Assembly: GCF_000227295.1 (NCBI RefSeq)
Contig: NZ_JH165054.1
Location: 2,309,577 to 2,373,576, forward strand
Reading direction: 5' to 3'
Source: Cutibacterium avidum ATCC 25577
GTDB lineage: Bacteria; Actinomycetota; Actinomycetes; Propionibacteriales; Propionibacteriaceae
Length of the DNA: 64,000 bases
Shown here: positions 45,723-54,433 of the stretch, piece by piece
Numbering within the stretch: the first letter of the stretch is position 1
How the letters are laid out: each line of letters starts with the position of its first letter
The notes under the pieces: generated by a model
Told to the model about the DNA's origin: nothing
Databases searched by the model: none
Seen by the model: only the letters and a program-made list of their open reading frames with translations
Translations under genes and position numbers: made by a program

Positions 45723-47093
45723 ATGCCCGTCATCCTCGAGACAACGGCCGGCGCCGGCCAGTTGATCGCGGCAGCCATCATCGGATTCGCCCTCATCATC
45801 ACTCTCATCACCAAGTTCGAGCTCCACCCCTTCCTCTCCCTGACGATCGGTGCGCTGACTGTCGGAGCCATCGCCCAGCTCTCCCTCACGGAAATGCTGG
45901 AGTCCTACTCCACGGGAGTGGGATCGACGGTCGCGTCGGTCGGCGTTCTCATCGCCCTAGGGGCGATCATCGGTAAATTACTCGCCGACTCCGGTGGCGC
46001 TGACGAGATCGTCGACACCTTGGTGTCTAAGGCCTCCGCCGCCACCCTGCCGTGGGCCATGGCCCTCATTGGTGCCGTCATCGGCCTGCCGATGTTCTTC
46101 GAGATCGGCCTCGTACTGCTGGTCCCCGTCATCCTGCTGGTGACCCGCCGGTCCAAGTTGCCCCTCATGAAGGTCGCCATCCCGGCCCTAGCAGGCTTGT
46201 CGACGATGCACGCCCTCGTTCCGCCGCATCCTGGCCCGCTGGCTGCCATCGGGCTGTTGAAGGCCGACCTCGGCGTGACCCTGGGGCTGGGCGTCCTCAT
46301 CGCCATCCCGACGGTCGTCGTCGCCGGTCCGCTCTTCTCTCGGCTGGCTGCCCGCTGGGTGCCCGTCGATGCCCTTGACCTCTTCCTCAATTCCGATGAG
46401 AACGGACGCTCCGGTATTGCCCCCGGTCACCCGAAATTCTCGGTCACCCTCATGACCGTCTTGTTGCCCGTGATCCTCATGATGGGCAAGGCCCTCGCGG
46501 ACATCCTTGCCAACAAGAGCACCGTCGTCCGCAACATCCTGGACTTCCTGGGCCAACCGATGTTCGCCCTGCTGCTGACCACCCTGCTGGCGATCTTCAC
46601 CTTGGGCAAGGCATCCGGGATGGACAAGGAGGCCATCAGCGTCAGCATCGGAGCCTCCCTTCCTCCGATCGCCGGCATCCTCCTCATCGTCGCCGCCGGC
46701 GGCGGTTTCAAGCAGATCCTCGTCGACACCGGCATTGCCAAGCTACTGGCCAATGACATCACCGGATCCTCCGTCTCGCCGCTGCTGATGGCCTGGTTGG
46801 TGGCTGTCGTCATTCGGTTGGCGACCGGGTCGGCAACCGTCGCAACCGTCACCGCTGCGGGCATCCTCGAGCCGGTGGCCGCCACCATGCCGTCCACCCA
46901 TGCCGCCCTGCTGGTGCTCGCCATCGGCTGTGGTTCGGTCTTCTTCTCCCACGTCAATGACGCCGGCTTCTGGCTCATCAAGGAGTACTTCGGCATCTCC
47001 GTGGGCGAGAACATCAAGAGCTGGTCCCTCATGGAGACGGTGCTGTCGGTCTGTGGCCTGCTGCTCGTACTGCTGGTCTCCGTCATCATCTGA
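45723..47093 (+). CDS. gntP: Gluconate:H+ symporter (GntP family)
   Basis: 456 residues with about 12 membrane helices. Family features include ALGAIIGKLLADSGGADEIVDTLV, GLPMFFEIGLVLLVP, HALVPPHPGPLAAIGLLKAD and FFSHVNDAGFWLIKEYFG. It imports gluconate. GGAGG lies 5 nt before the ATG. Confidence 0.95.
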   Translation: MPVILETTAGAGQLIAAAIIGFALIITLITKFELHPFLSLTIGALTVGAIAQLSLTEMLESYSTGVGSTVASVGVLIALGAIIGKLLADSGGADEIVDTLVSKASAATLPWAMALIGAVIGLPMFFEIGLVLLVPVILLVTRRSKLPLMKVAIPALAGLSTMHALVPPHPGPLAAIGLLKADLGVTLGLGVLIAIPTVVVAGPLFSRLAARWVPVDALDLFLNSDENGRSGIAPGHPKFSVTLMTVLLPVILMMGKALADILANKSTVVRNILDFLGQPMFALLLTTLLAIFTLGKASGMDKEAISVSIGASLPPIAGILLIVAAGGGFKQILVDTGIAKLLANDITGSSVSPLLMAWLVAVVIRLATGSATVATVTAAGILEPVAATMPSTHAALLVLAIGCGSVFFSHVNDAGFWLIKEYFGISVGENIKSWSLMETVLSVCGLLLVLLVSVII

Positions 47094-47111
47094 CCACACC
47101 TGCGCGACAAC

Positions 47112-47152
47112 ACACGACGGCCGGCCCCCAACGCGGGAACCGGCCGCCGTGT
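47112..47152 (+). terminator. Terminator after gntP
   Basis: Stem ACACGACGGCCGG against CCGGCCGCCGTGT with a small mismatch and a 14-nt loop, 19 nt past the gntP stop. The convergent hsp20 gene ends 15 nt away, so it may serve both. Confidence 0.7.
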
Positions 47153-47166
47153 CAGTCCTCGAGGAC

Positions 47167-47625
47167 TCACTGCTCCTGATGATCACCCGAGCCGACCTGA
47201 GCCTGGTCGACCGCGGCGTCGATGGTGGTCGAGCCATGCTTGACCTCCACCTTGCGCGGCTTGGCAGCTTCGGCGACCGGGATCGTCAAGGTCAGCACAC
47301 CATCGGTGTACTCGGCCGTGATCTGATCAGTGGCCAATCCATGCCCAAGGGTGAGCTGGCGGGCGAAGGTGCCCATGGCGCGCTCTCGGGAGAGCCACTG
47401 CACCTCCTGGGACACCTTGGCGGCGCGCTCGGCGCGGATGGTCAAGGTGCGATCGTCGACGTCGATGTCAATGGACGCCGGGTCCACTCCCGGAAGGTCC
47501 ACAGCCACCATGTAGTTGTCGCCATCTCGGTAAAGATCCATGGGAACCGCCACGGCCGCCGGCGTCCTGGTGACGTCGGAGAGCAGACGATCCATCTCAC
47601 GGAACGGGTCAAAGGTACGAGCCAT
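47167..47625 (-). CDS. Small heat shock protein (Hsp20/alpha-crystallin)
   Basis: 152 residues. The alpha-crystallin domain covers about 27-130 (VPMDLYRDGDNYMVAVDLPG, SIDIDVDDRTLTIRAERA, ATDQITAEYTDGVLTLTIPV). It holds unfolded proteins in stress. AGGAG precedes the ATG. Two HAIR-like boxes upstream point to HspR repression released by heat shock. Confidence 0.93.
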   Translation of the reverse strand: MARTFDPFREMDRLLSDVTRTPAAVAVPMDLYRDGDNYMVAVDLPGVDPASIDIDVDDRTLTIRAERAAKVSQEVQWLSRERAMGTFARQLTLGHGLATDQITAEYTDGVLTLTIPVAEAAKPRKVEVKHGSTTIDAAVDQAQVGSGDHQEQ

Positions 47626-47668
47626 GTCAACACTCCTGTGGATTCAGCAGTTTCCTGCATCGACTCAG

Positions 47669-47716
47669 TCTGAGTCGTGATGACTCAAGTTTAACCATGA
47701 GTCACCCCGACTCAAC
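47669..47716 (-). promoter_or_regulatory. Two HspR (HAIR) operator boxes upstream of hsp20
   Basis: The HAIR consensus is CTTGAGT-N7-ACTCAAG. Box 1 is TCTGAGT-N7-ACTCAAG (47669-47689), right arm perfect; box 2 is CATGAGT-N7-ACTCAAC (47696-47716). They start 27 nt apart. A further palindrome, CGACTCAG-T-CTGAGTCG (47661-47677), overlaps box 1. HspR is the actinobacterial heat shock repressor; its gene is not in the window. Confidence 0.8.
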
Positions 47717-47745
47717 AAGAGGGTTGCGTGTAGTTCGCTCAAGGC

Positions 47746-48474
47746 TCACATGTCCTGAACTCCGTTGTGCCTTCGATTGATGTGTCGACCGTTGGTGAGG
47801 AAGGGAACTGCGACGTCGCAGAACTCGTCCGCCTTGGTGATGTGGGTGCGGTGGCCTCCCCCAATGGTGGTCAATCTGGCATCCGGTAGAGCCTTCGCCA
47901 CGTCCCGCAGCCTGTCCTGACGCAGGTATGACGACTTCCCTCCCCCGATGATGAGAACCGGCATCGCCATTCGGGCACATCCGTTCCACCACTGCGGATT
48001 AGGTTTGAGTAATTCGCGGCTGACCTTCCACACCATCTTGGGATCGAACTTCTTGCGTCCAGCCAGAGCCGCCACCTCCATGATCAGAGCGTCTGCGTAT
48101 CTCCTCATGGGCGGAGGATCCTGTCGAACCCGTCGCAGCACCGGCATGTCCTCCAGCAGCACGCGATCGAATCGTTCAGGCTGACGTTGGGCAACCATTG
48201 ACGCCACCAGAGCCCCCAGGGAGTGGCCAACCAGGGCACACCTTTCGATCTTGCGGGCGTCCATCTGCTCGATGATGTCGGTCGCGAAGGCCTCGAGAGG
48301 ATAGTCAGTTCCCACTCCCCGACGAGTGTCGATGGGTCCGTGGCCCAGCAGGGACAACTGATGGACGGGAACTCTCTCGACGTTGAATGCCAGCACCAAC
48401 CCGCCCCAGGTGGTTGGCGAACTGGTGATTCCATGGACAGCGACGACAGGAAGATCCGTGTTCACCTCTGGCAC
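47746..48474 (-). CDS. Alpha/beta hydrolase
   Basis: 242 residues. HG oxyanion motif VVAVHGITSSPTTWG, nucleophile Ser in ALVGHSLGALVAS, catalytic His probably in TIGGGHRTHI; the acid is probably in the MPVLIIGGGKSSYL region. The substrate is unknown. The GTG start has no clear ribosome binding site. Divergent from the gene at 48525 by 50 nt. Confidence 0.82.
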   Translation of the reverse strand: MPEVNTDLPVVAVHGITSSPTTWGGLVLAFNVERVPVHQLSLLGHGPIDTRRGVGTDYPLEAFATDIIEQMDARKIERCALVGHSLGALVASMVAQRQPERFDRVLLEDMPVLRRVRQDPPPMRRYADALIMEVAALAGRKKFDPKMVWKVSRELLKPNPQWWNGCARMAMPVLIIGGGKSSYLRQDRLRDVAKALPDARLTTIGGGHRTHITKADEFCDVAVPFLTNGRHINRRHNGVQDM

Positions 48475-48524
48475 GATACCTGCGGCCGGTATTTCGACCC
48501 CACAACCACAGGAGGCACAGGCAC

Positions 48525-49691
48525 ATGGGAACGGTTCACATCCCCGGGGACGGACTCGTGGCTCTGGCCGCCGCCTTGAGATTGGCCCGGGTCGGACACG
48601 ACGTCACCGTCGTCACCTCCTCACCGCGGTGGCGAGCTGACGCCGAACGTCCATTGGCGCCCGAGATTGGCGCCACCCTGGAGTTGCCCTCCGCGTGGCG
48701 GGACCTCTTCGCAAAATCTGGACGCGCGATGGAGGCAGAACTGGCTGGGATCGACATCGATCTGGTCGAGGAACCTGATCGCCACGTCCTGGCAGGAGAT
48801 GAGACGGTGACGATGCCGACGGAACGGGGAGCGCAGATCCACACCGTCCGGGACCGTTACGGCGAGTGCACGGCGAACAAATGGCGTGAGGTCCTCGACC
48901 ACGCCGATGACGTCTGGCAAGCTCGCCGTCGCAACGGAGTCGAGGACGCAGTGACCTCAAGACCCACCCCTCTCCCGGAGCCCATCCATGTCGATCTGTG
49001 CTCGCCTCTTGCCGAACTGTCCGCAGATGAGACCCAGCTCGCCGTCATGCGCGTCTTCGGATGCTGGAATCTCGTCGGCCCCCAGGGTCCCACCGACCTT
49101 CAGCCCTTGTTGGACCTCCTCGACCAGAGGCTGATCAGACGCGGAGTGAAGATCGATCCGGCCCCGACACCGACCCCGGACGCCATCATCGACACCATCC
49201 CCCCACCCCCTCGCCGTTCCTGGTGGCGTCGCGCGCCTCGTCCCTGGTCATCCCCCACCGTCACCGTCACCACCAATGACGAGCAGCCCGCTCACGACAA
49301 CATGGATCACAGGATGGAGTGGCGGCCCGAGGGACTCGTCGAGACATGGACCTGGTGGGACGGCACCCAAACGCACCGGATCCGCCACGACCACACCCAC
49401 CCGGTCGCCGACCCTGGCATGGGCACCGTGTGGTCGGCGTGGCGGGATCGTCCCCCCATGGCATGGAGTCTGCACGGATCAGTTCCAACCCTGCCCGCCT
49501 CTGCCGCCTCCCATGGCGGCCCGGAACCCTGGGCGCAACTGTTGACCGGGGCTCTGGCGGCCTATCTCACCCACGAACGTCTCACCGGAGAGGACATTCG
49601 CCCCACCAACAAGGCCATCGGTGCGGCGGGTCGTCCGCGGCGAGGGCATGGTTCCACCAATGGGGCCTCCGCGCGTAAACTTGCCCGTTAG
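48525..49691 (+). CDS. Unrecognised protein with degenerate FAD/NAD-binding N-terminus
   Basis: 388 residues. The first 40 resemble a Rossmann dinucleotide fold (PGDGLVALAAALRLARVGHDVTVV), but the glycine pattern is GxGxxA rather than GxGxxG. The middle has no recognisable motif; a basic Trp/Pro-rich patch lies near 225-245, and a C-terminal region (LVETWTWWDGTQTHRIRH) precedes an Arg/Gly tail. It may be a degenerate flavin-dependent oxidoreductase or a structural derivative. AGGAGG lies 9 nt before the ATG. It sits next to helR on the same strand, 44 nt away. Confidence 0.65.
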   Translation: MGTVHIPGDGLVALAAALRLARVGHDVTVVTSSPRWRADAERPLAPEIGATLELPSAWRDLFAKSGRAMEAELAGIDIDLVEEPDRHVLAGDETVTMPTERGAQIHTVRDRYGECTANKWREVLDHADDVWQARRRNGVEDAVTSRPTPLPEPIHVDLCSPLAELSADETQLAVMRVFGCWNLVGPQGPTDLQPLLDLLDQRLIRRGVKIDPAPTPTPDAIIDTIPPPPRRSWWRRAPRPWSSPTVTVTTNDEQPAHDNMDHRMEWRPEGLVETWTWWDGTQTHRIRHDHTHPVADPGMGTVWSAWRDRPPMAWSLHGSVPTLPASAASHGGPEPWAQLLTGALAAYLTHERLTGEDIRPTNKAIGAAGRPRRGHGSTNGASARKLAR

Positions 49692-49735
49692 CCCCGCGAC
49701 ACCGAGTCCGAGGCAGACTCTCGTGAAGGACGACT

Positions 49736-52000
49736 TTGACCGAACACGGCACTTCGACCACTGATCCTCGCGTTGTGAAAGCTGAGATCGCCAAGGAACA
49801 GGCCCATGTCGACCGGGTCCGCGCTCAACTGGAGATCGACGAGAACAAGGCTCGCATGCTGGCCACGGCTGGCCAGGACATGTACCGCTCCGATCGCACC
49901 AGTTGGGTCCGCGAAGAGGACGGTACGGCGATGTTCGAACGCGATGCCTTCTCCTACAACGCGGCCAAGAGGTTGGCAATCCTCGATGCCGAACACGAGG
50001 GTTTGGTCTTCGGTCGACTTGACCTCGCTGACGATGACGAGGTGCGTCACATTGGGCGCATCGGCGTGCGTGACGCTGATTACGAGCCCCTCGTCATCGA
50101 CTGGCGCGCCCGCGCCGCCGAGCCCTTTTATCGCGCCACCCCGTCCGATCCGATGGGTGTGATCCGTCGTCGTGTGCTGCGCTGCCGGGACGACAAGGTC
50201 CTTGGCATCGAAGACGACCTGCTGGACTCCACCTCGCAGGCCGACCTGCCGATCGTCGGGGAGGGAGCCCTCATGGCCGCCCTCTCACGGGCTCGCGACA
50301 CCCAGATGCACTCCATCGTCTCGACCATCCAGGCAGAACAGGATGAGGCCATTCGTGCCCCTTACCAGGGCGTGACGACGATCATGGGCGGGCCTGGAAC
50401 CGGCAAGACGGTCGTCGCCCTGCATCGTGCCGCCTTCCTGCTGTACTCCCATCGAGCCCGGCTGGAGAACGGCGGGGTGCTCGTCATCGGACCGTCCTCG
50501 GTCTTCATGAGTTACATCGAGCGGGTGCTCCCCAGTCTCGGCGAGGACTCCGTCACCCTCCGCTCCGTCGGCCAGGTACCCTCTGACATCCTGAGGTTCT
50601 CCTCCGATCGCCTCGACGAGCCCCGCACGGCCAACATCAAGGGCAGCCTTGACATGGTCGATGTGCTCACCCGACTGGTCAATCTACCGATGTCGGCCGA
50701 ACCGGATTCGATGCGCCTTCGAGTCACAGTCAAGGGTGAGGTGCTCACCCTGGGTTCTCACGCCCTGGCCGCCACCCGCCATCACATCCTCAAACGCAAC
50801 CGATACAACGACGGTCGCGAAGCTGTTGAGGCCTCGCTCAAGGATCAGCTGTGGAACATCCTTCCTGAAGACGTCAGCTCCGCCCATGACCTGAGCAAGG
50901 AGCAATTCGACGACCTGGTCTCCTCCCAGGCGTCCTGGCGAATGTTCCTCAATGCCTGGTGGCCGACCCTGTCGGCCACGGACGTCCTAGCCCGGATGGC
51001 TGACCCGGCGGTCGTCAAGGCGGTTGCTCCGGACTGGGATGACGAGATCTGTCAGCTCGTCGTCAACTCCATCCCCACCGAGGTGGACCGGCGTGGACGC
51101 CGTGACTGGTCGGTGGCAGACATGGCCCTGCTGGATGAACTGGCCGCTCTGCTAGGTCCAGTTCCGCCCGAGCCTGATGCGGAGGACCCAGTCTTCATCG
51201 AGGGCGGGGACGCCGAAGAGCTCGTCACCCTGAGCGACCGCCTCCATGATGCTCGTCAGATCGATGAGGACGAGCCGCGAGACACCTACGCCCACGTCCT
51301 CGTCGACGAGGCCCAGGACATCTCGCCGATGCAGTGGCGAATGATTGGGCGACGTGGCCCGCAAGCCTCCTGGACGATCGTCGGGGATCCGGCCCAGTCG
51401 GCCTTCCCCCACCCGGAGCAGACCCGGTCTGCCCTCGACGAACTGGTGGGCAATGCTCCCTCACGAACCTTCACGCTGACGAAGAACTACCGATCCCCGG
51501 CGGAGGTCTTCGACCTTGCCGCGGAGGTCGTCGTCACCATCCAGCCCGATGCCGACCTTCCTCAGGCGGTGCGCTCGGTGGGGGTGCAGCCAACCGTGGT
51601 GCGTACCGATGCCCTGTGGGCCGAAGTGCGCTCCCAGCTCGACGATATGCTTCAGGAGGTTGACGGGACGATTGGTCTGGTCTGCCCGGCGAGCCTGGTC
51701 GACCAGGCTGGCGACCTCGCCACGGATCCACGCATCATCCCGGTGACGACGATGCAGGCCAAGGGACTCGAGTATGACGGCGCAGTCGTCGTCGATCCGG
51801 AACGCATCGTCTCCGAGACGGGGAACCCCACGAGCGGCGTCCGGGTGCTCTATGTCGCCCTCACCCGTCCGACCCAGCGTCTGGCAGTCGTCGGGCTCAA
51901 GCAGCTGGAGTCGCCTCGAAATCTGCAGGCAGATCAGCCAGTTGCGGCCGACGCCGGGCGAGCATGGTCCGAAGCTCTGTGGTCGCACGAGACCTGTTAA
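49736..52000 (+). CDS. helR: HelD/HelR-type RNA polymerase recycling helicase
   Basis: 754 residues of UvrD-like superfamily 1. Walker A IMGGPGTGKTVVALHRAAF, Walker B VLVDEAQDISPMQWRMIGRR, motif IV-like FTLTKNYRSPAEVFD and C-terminal VLYVALTRPTQRLAVVG. A long N-terminal coiled-coil (about 10-60) and the segment YEPLVIDWRARAAEPFYRAT fit HelD family arms that enter RNA polymerase. HelR proteins release stalled polymerase and can give rifamycin tolerance in some Actinobacteria. TTG at 49736 has AAGGA upstream. Its 3' end overlaps metF on the other strand by 104 nt. Confidence 0.87.
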   Translation: MTEHGTSTTDPRVVKAEIAKEQAHVDRVRAQLEIDENKARMLATAGQDMYRSDRTSWVREEDGTAMFERDAFSYNAAKRLAILDAEHEGLVFGRLDLADDDEVRHIGRIGVRDADYEPLVIDWRARAAEPFYRATPSDPMGVIRRRVLRCRDDKVLGIEDDLLDSTSQADLPIVGEGALMAALSRARDTQMHSIVSTIQAEQDEAIRAPYQGVTTIMGGPGTGKTVVALHRAAFLLYSHRARLENGGVLVIGPSSVFMSYIERVLPSLGEDSVTLRSVGQVPSDILRFSSDRLDEPRTANIKGSLDMVDVLTRLVNLPMSAEPDSMRLRVTVKGEVLTLGSHALAATRHHILKRNRYNDGREAVEASLKDQLWNILPEDVSSAHDLSKEQFDDLVSSQASWRMFLNAWWPTLSATDVLARMADPAVVKAVAPDWDDEICQLVVNSIPTEVDRRGRRDWSVADMALLDELAALLGPVPPEPDAEDPVFIEGGDAEELVTLSDRLHDARQIDEDEPRDTYAHVLVDEAQDISPMQWRMIGRRGPQASWTIVGDPAQSAFPHPEQTRSALDELVGNAPSRTFTLTKNYRSPAEVFDLAAEVVVTIQPDADLPQAVRSVGVQPTVVRTDALWAEVRSQLDDMLQEVDGTIGLVCPASLVDQAGDLATDPRIIPVTTMQAKGLEYDGAVVVDPERIVSETGNPTSGVRVLYVALTRPTQRLAVVGLKQLESPRNLQADQPVAADAGRAWSEALWSHETC

Positions 52001-52835
52001 GCGTGTAGTAGTGCAGACCGGGAGCGCCGCTGTCGAGGAGCTCACAGCACATGTCGACGGCGGCCTCCAGACCAATGCGCCGCACGGCTGCCTTGTCCTC
52101 CTTGACGGCCTCGATCCTGGCCACCAGCTCAGCCGGGACGTCGGTGCCGGACAATTCGGCGAAGCGACGAATCTGGCCGTACGAGGCGATCGGCATGATT
52201 CCCGGGATGATCGGGATGTCACAGCCCATTGCGCGCACCCGATCCACGAGTCGCTGGTAGTGGGAGGGGAGGAAGAACAGCTGGGTGATGGCGAAGGATG
52301 CCCCCGCCTCGGCCTTGTCGACGAGGATGCGCGCGTCGAGGTCGATGTCGGCGGACTCCGGATGACCGTCCGGGAAGGCCCCGACTCCGACGCATGCCTC
52401 GGGGTGAACCCGTTTGACGAGCCGGACGAGCTCGGTGGCGTTGGGCAGGCCCTCGGGATGGGCGACCCAGGGCTGCCCTGCCCCACCGGGCATGTCTCCT
52501 CGGACGGCAAGGATGTGGTTGACCCCCGACTCGGCATAGTCAGCGACCATCTGCTCGAGGTCGGACACCGACTGGACGACACAGGTGAGGTGACCGACGG
52601 TTCGCAACCCCGTCGAGACCATGTGCTGGGTGCAGCGGAGAGTGCGATCACGTCGTGACCCGTTTGCCCCATAGGTCACCGAGATGAAGTCAGGAGCCAT
52701 CGGGACGAGAGCGTCGGTGGCGCTCCAGAGCCGATAGACATCGTCCTCGCTGCGCGGTGGCATGAACTCAAACGAGTGCAGGGGGCGATCCCCCGCGGCC
52801 AGCAGGTCGGCAATGGTCGGCTTCTGGGTCTGCAT
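51897..52835 (-). CDS. metF: 5,10-methylenetetrahydrofolate reductase
   Basis: 312 residues in a TIM barrel: FEFMPPRSEDDVYRLW, ISVTYGANGSRRDRT, LAVRGDMPGG, the FAD-site ITQLFFLPSHYQ, IPGIMPIASYGQIRRFAEL and GLHYYTLNRSRAT. It produces 5-methyl-THF for methionine synthesis, consuming the methylene-THF made by the glycine cleavage enzymes. It overlaps the helR stop region antisense by 104 nt. The ATG at 52835 lies 91 nt from the divergent prenyl synthase gene. Confidence 0.95.
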   Translation of the reverse strand: MQTQKPTIADLLAAGDRPLHSFEFMPPRSEDDVYRLWSATDALVPMAPDFISVTYGANGSRRDRTLRCTQHMVSTGLRTVGHLTCVVQSVSDLEQMVADYAESGVNHILAVRGDMPGGAGQPWVAHPEGLPNATELVRLVKRVHPEACVGVGAFPDGHPESADIDLDARILVDKAEAGASFAITQLFFLPSHYQRLVDRVRAMGCDIPIIPGIMPIASYGQIRRFAELSGTDVPAELVARIEAVKEDKAAVRRIGLEAAVDMCCELLDSGAPGLHYYTLNRSRATTELRTMLARRRPQLADLPADFEATPAA

Positions 52836-52926
52836 GGCGTCAGGCTAGGCGGCGCGTCCATCCGATGAGCCTCCTGTCCAGCCTGCGGACTCGTCTGCAG
52901 CCGTCAGACCGCCCTATGCTGGCTTC

Positions 52927-54024
52927 ATGTTCCCCTTTGACCCGTCCGCTCCGGTCAGCGCCGATTTCCGAGAGTCTGTGAGTGCGAGAATCGCCACCTT
53001 CCTCGACGGCGAGAAGGGGGTTGTCGACGCGATCGGTGCCGAGCTGTCCCCTGTTCTTGACGCTGCCCGCGACTATACCGGTGGCGGCAAGAGGCTTCGT
53101 CCCGCCTTCTGCTACTGGGGCCATGTGGCTGCCGCAGGACAGCCCGCGGAACCGAGCGGGCTGCTGCAGGCCGCCGCCAGCCTCGAGCTGCTGCACGTGT
53201 CGGCCCTGGTGCATGACGACCTCATGGACCACTCCGACACCCGGCGCGGTCTCCCGTCGGTTCATCGTCGCTTCGAGGCTGCTCATGCCGAAGCCAAGGG
53301 TGACGGCCCCTCCGAGCAATTCGGGTTCGACATCGCCATCCTGCTCGGTGACCTGCTGCTGATGTGGTCAGCCCAGATGTTCACCTCTGCATCCCTGGAG
53401 GCCAGCAAGCTCGCTGCCGCCACGCCTCTCCTGGACGCCATGCGCACCGAGGTCACCTGCGGCCAGGTCCTCGACGTCACCTCCCAGTCAGGAATGGCAG
53501 GGGCGGACTCCGAGTCAGCCCTTGATCTCGTCGGCCGGGTCGTGGAGTACAAGTGTGCCTCTTACACCGTGGTGCGTCCTTGCCAGATCGGGGTGGCCCT
53601 GGCAGGAGGTTCAGATCGCCTCCAGCAGACGATGGCCGATTTCGGCTCCCCCATCGGGCGGGCCTTCCAGTACCGCGATGACCTGCTCGGCATTTTTGGT
53701 GACGCCGTGCTCACCGGCAAGCCGGCCGGGGACGATCTGCGAGAAGGCAAGCGCACGGTACTCGTCGCCCATGCCCTCAACCAGGCTGACGCCAAGGACG
53801 CCGCCCGATTGGAAAGATTCCTCGGTCGCCCCGACCTCGACGACTCCGATGTCGCCACCGCCCGCCACATCATCGAGACCAGCGGGGCCAAGAATGCCGT
53901 CGAGTCCACCATCGACGAGTGCCACCGACGCGCTGTGGCAGCACTGGATGGCGCTGAGATGGCCGAGGCAGGTAGGACCGCTCTGCGCGAGCTGGCACGC
54001 CAGTGCGTCGAGCGTCGCTTCTGA
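52927..54024 (+). CDS. Trans-polyprenyl diphosphate synthase
   Basis: 365 residues: first Asp-rich motif ALVHDDLMDHSDTRRG, second QYRDDLLGIFGD, and GGGKRLRPAFCYWGH. It extends allylic diphosphates; residues before DDLMD (Leu-His region) suggest a medium chain (geranylgeranyl) product, but chain length cannot be fixed. Mycobacterial idsA2 lies in the same place beside metF. Confidence 0.92.
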   Translation: MFPFDPSAPVSADFRESVSARIATFLDGEKGVVDAIGAELSPVLDAARDYTGGGKRLRPAFCYWGHVAAAGQPAEPSGLLQAAASLELLHVSALVHDDLMDHSDTRRGLPSVHRRFEAAHAEAKGDGPSEQFGFDIAILLGDLLLMWSAQMFTSASLEASKLAAATPLLDAMRTEVTCGQVLDVTSQSGMAGADSESALDLVGRVVEYKCASYTVVRPCQIGVALAGGSDRLQQTMADFGSPIGRAFQYRDDLLGIFGDAVLTGKPAGDDLREGKRTVLVAHALNQADAKDAARLERFLGRPDLDDSDVATARHIIETSGAKNAVESTIDECHRRAVAALDGAEMAEAGRTALRELARQCVERRF

Positions 54025-54034
54025 GGTAACTGTC

Positions 54035-54433
54035 TCAGCCCAGCAAGAAGGCAAAGCCGTCGAGGTCGTCCTCGTCGAGACGTTGCCCGATGACGTCGAC
54101 CAACCGTCCCCAGTCCTGGGGATTGCCGCGCTGGAAGGGCTGCCAGCCCGTCCACAACACGGCGGTGTCGCCCTCGACATCAGCCAGACAGTCACGCAAC
54201 GCGTCGAGGTTGTGGCCGTACCAGCTCGGAAAGGACAGAGTGTTACCGAAGCCCGTCAGGACGGCGTCAAGGTCTGCCCCTCCGGCCATGTGGAAGATTC
54301 GCCATCCCGCGTTGCGCCATACTCGTACGACCTCGGATGGATCAGAAGCACTTGCCGGGTCGAGGAGCACGATCCCGGGCCCAACGGGGCCTCCGGCCTG
54401 CGGACCTGCCTGGTCGTCATTCTCGATTGTCAT
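54035..54433 (-). CDS. Barstar-like ribonuclease inhibitor
   Basis: 132 residues with the barstar fold: an N-terminal acidic stretch, then ILFDP-type strand VLLDPASASD, FPSWYGHNLDALRDCLADVE and a final helix with an acidic patch (RLDEDDLDGFAF). The FPSWYGHNLDAL motif is the classic barstar contact region. It would bind and block the RNase encoded directly upstream. ATG at 54433 has GGAGG 5 nt upstream and overlaps the RNase stop (ATGA). Confidence 0.92.
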   Translation of the reverse strand: MTIENDDQAGPQAGGPVGPGIVLLDPASASDPSEVVRVWRNAGWRIFHMAGGADLDAVLTGFGNTLSFPSWYGHNLDALRDCLADVEGDTAVLWTGWQPFQRGNPQDWGRLVDVIGQRLDEDDLDGFAFLLG

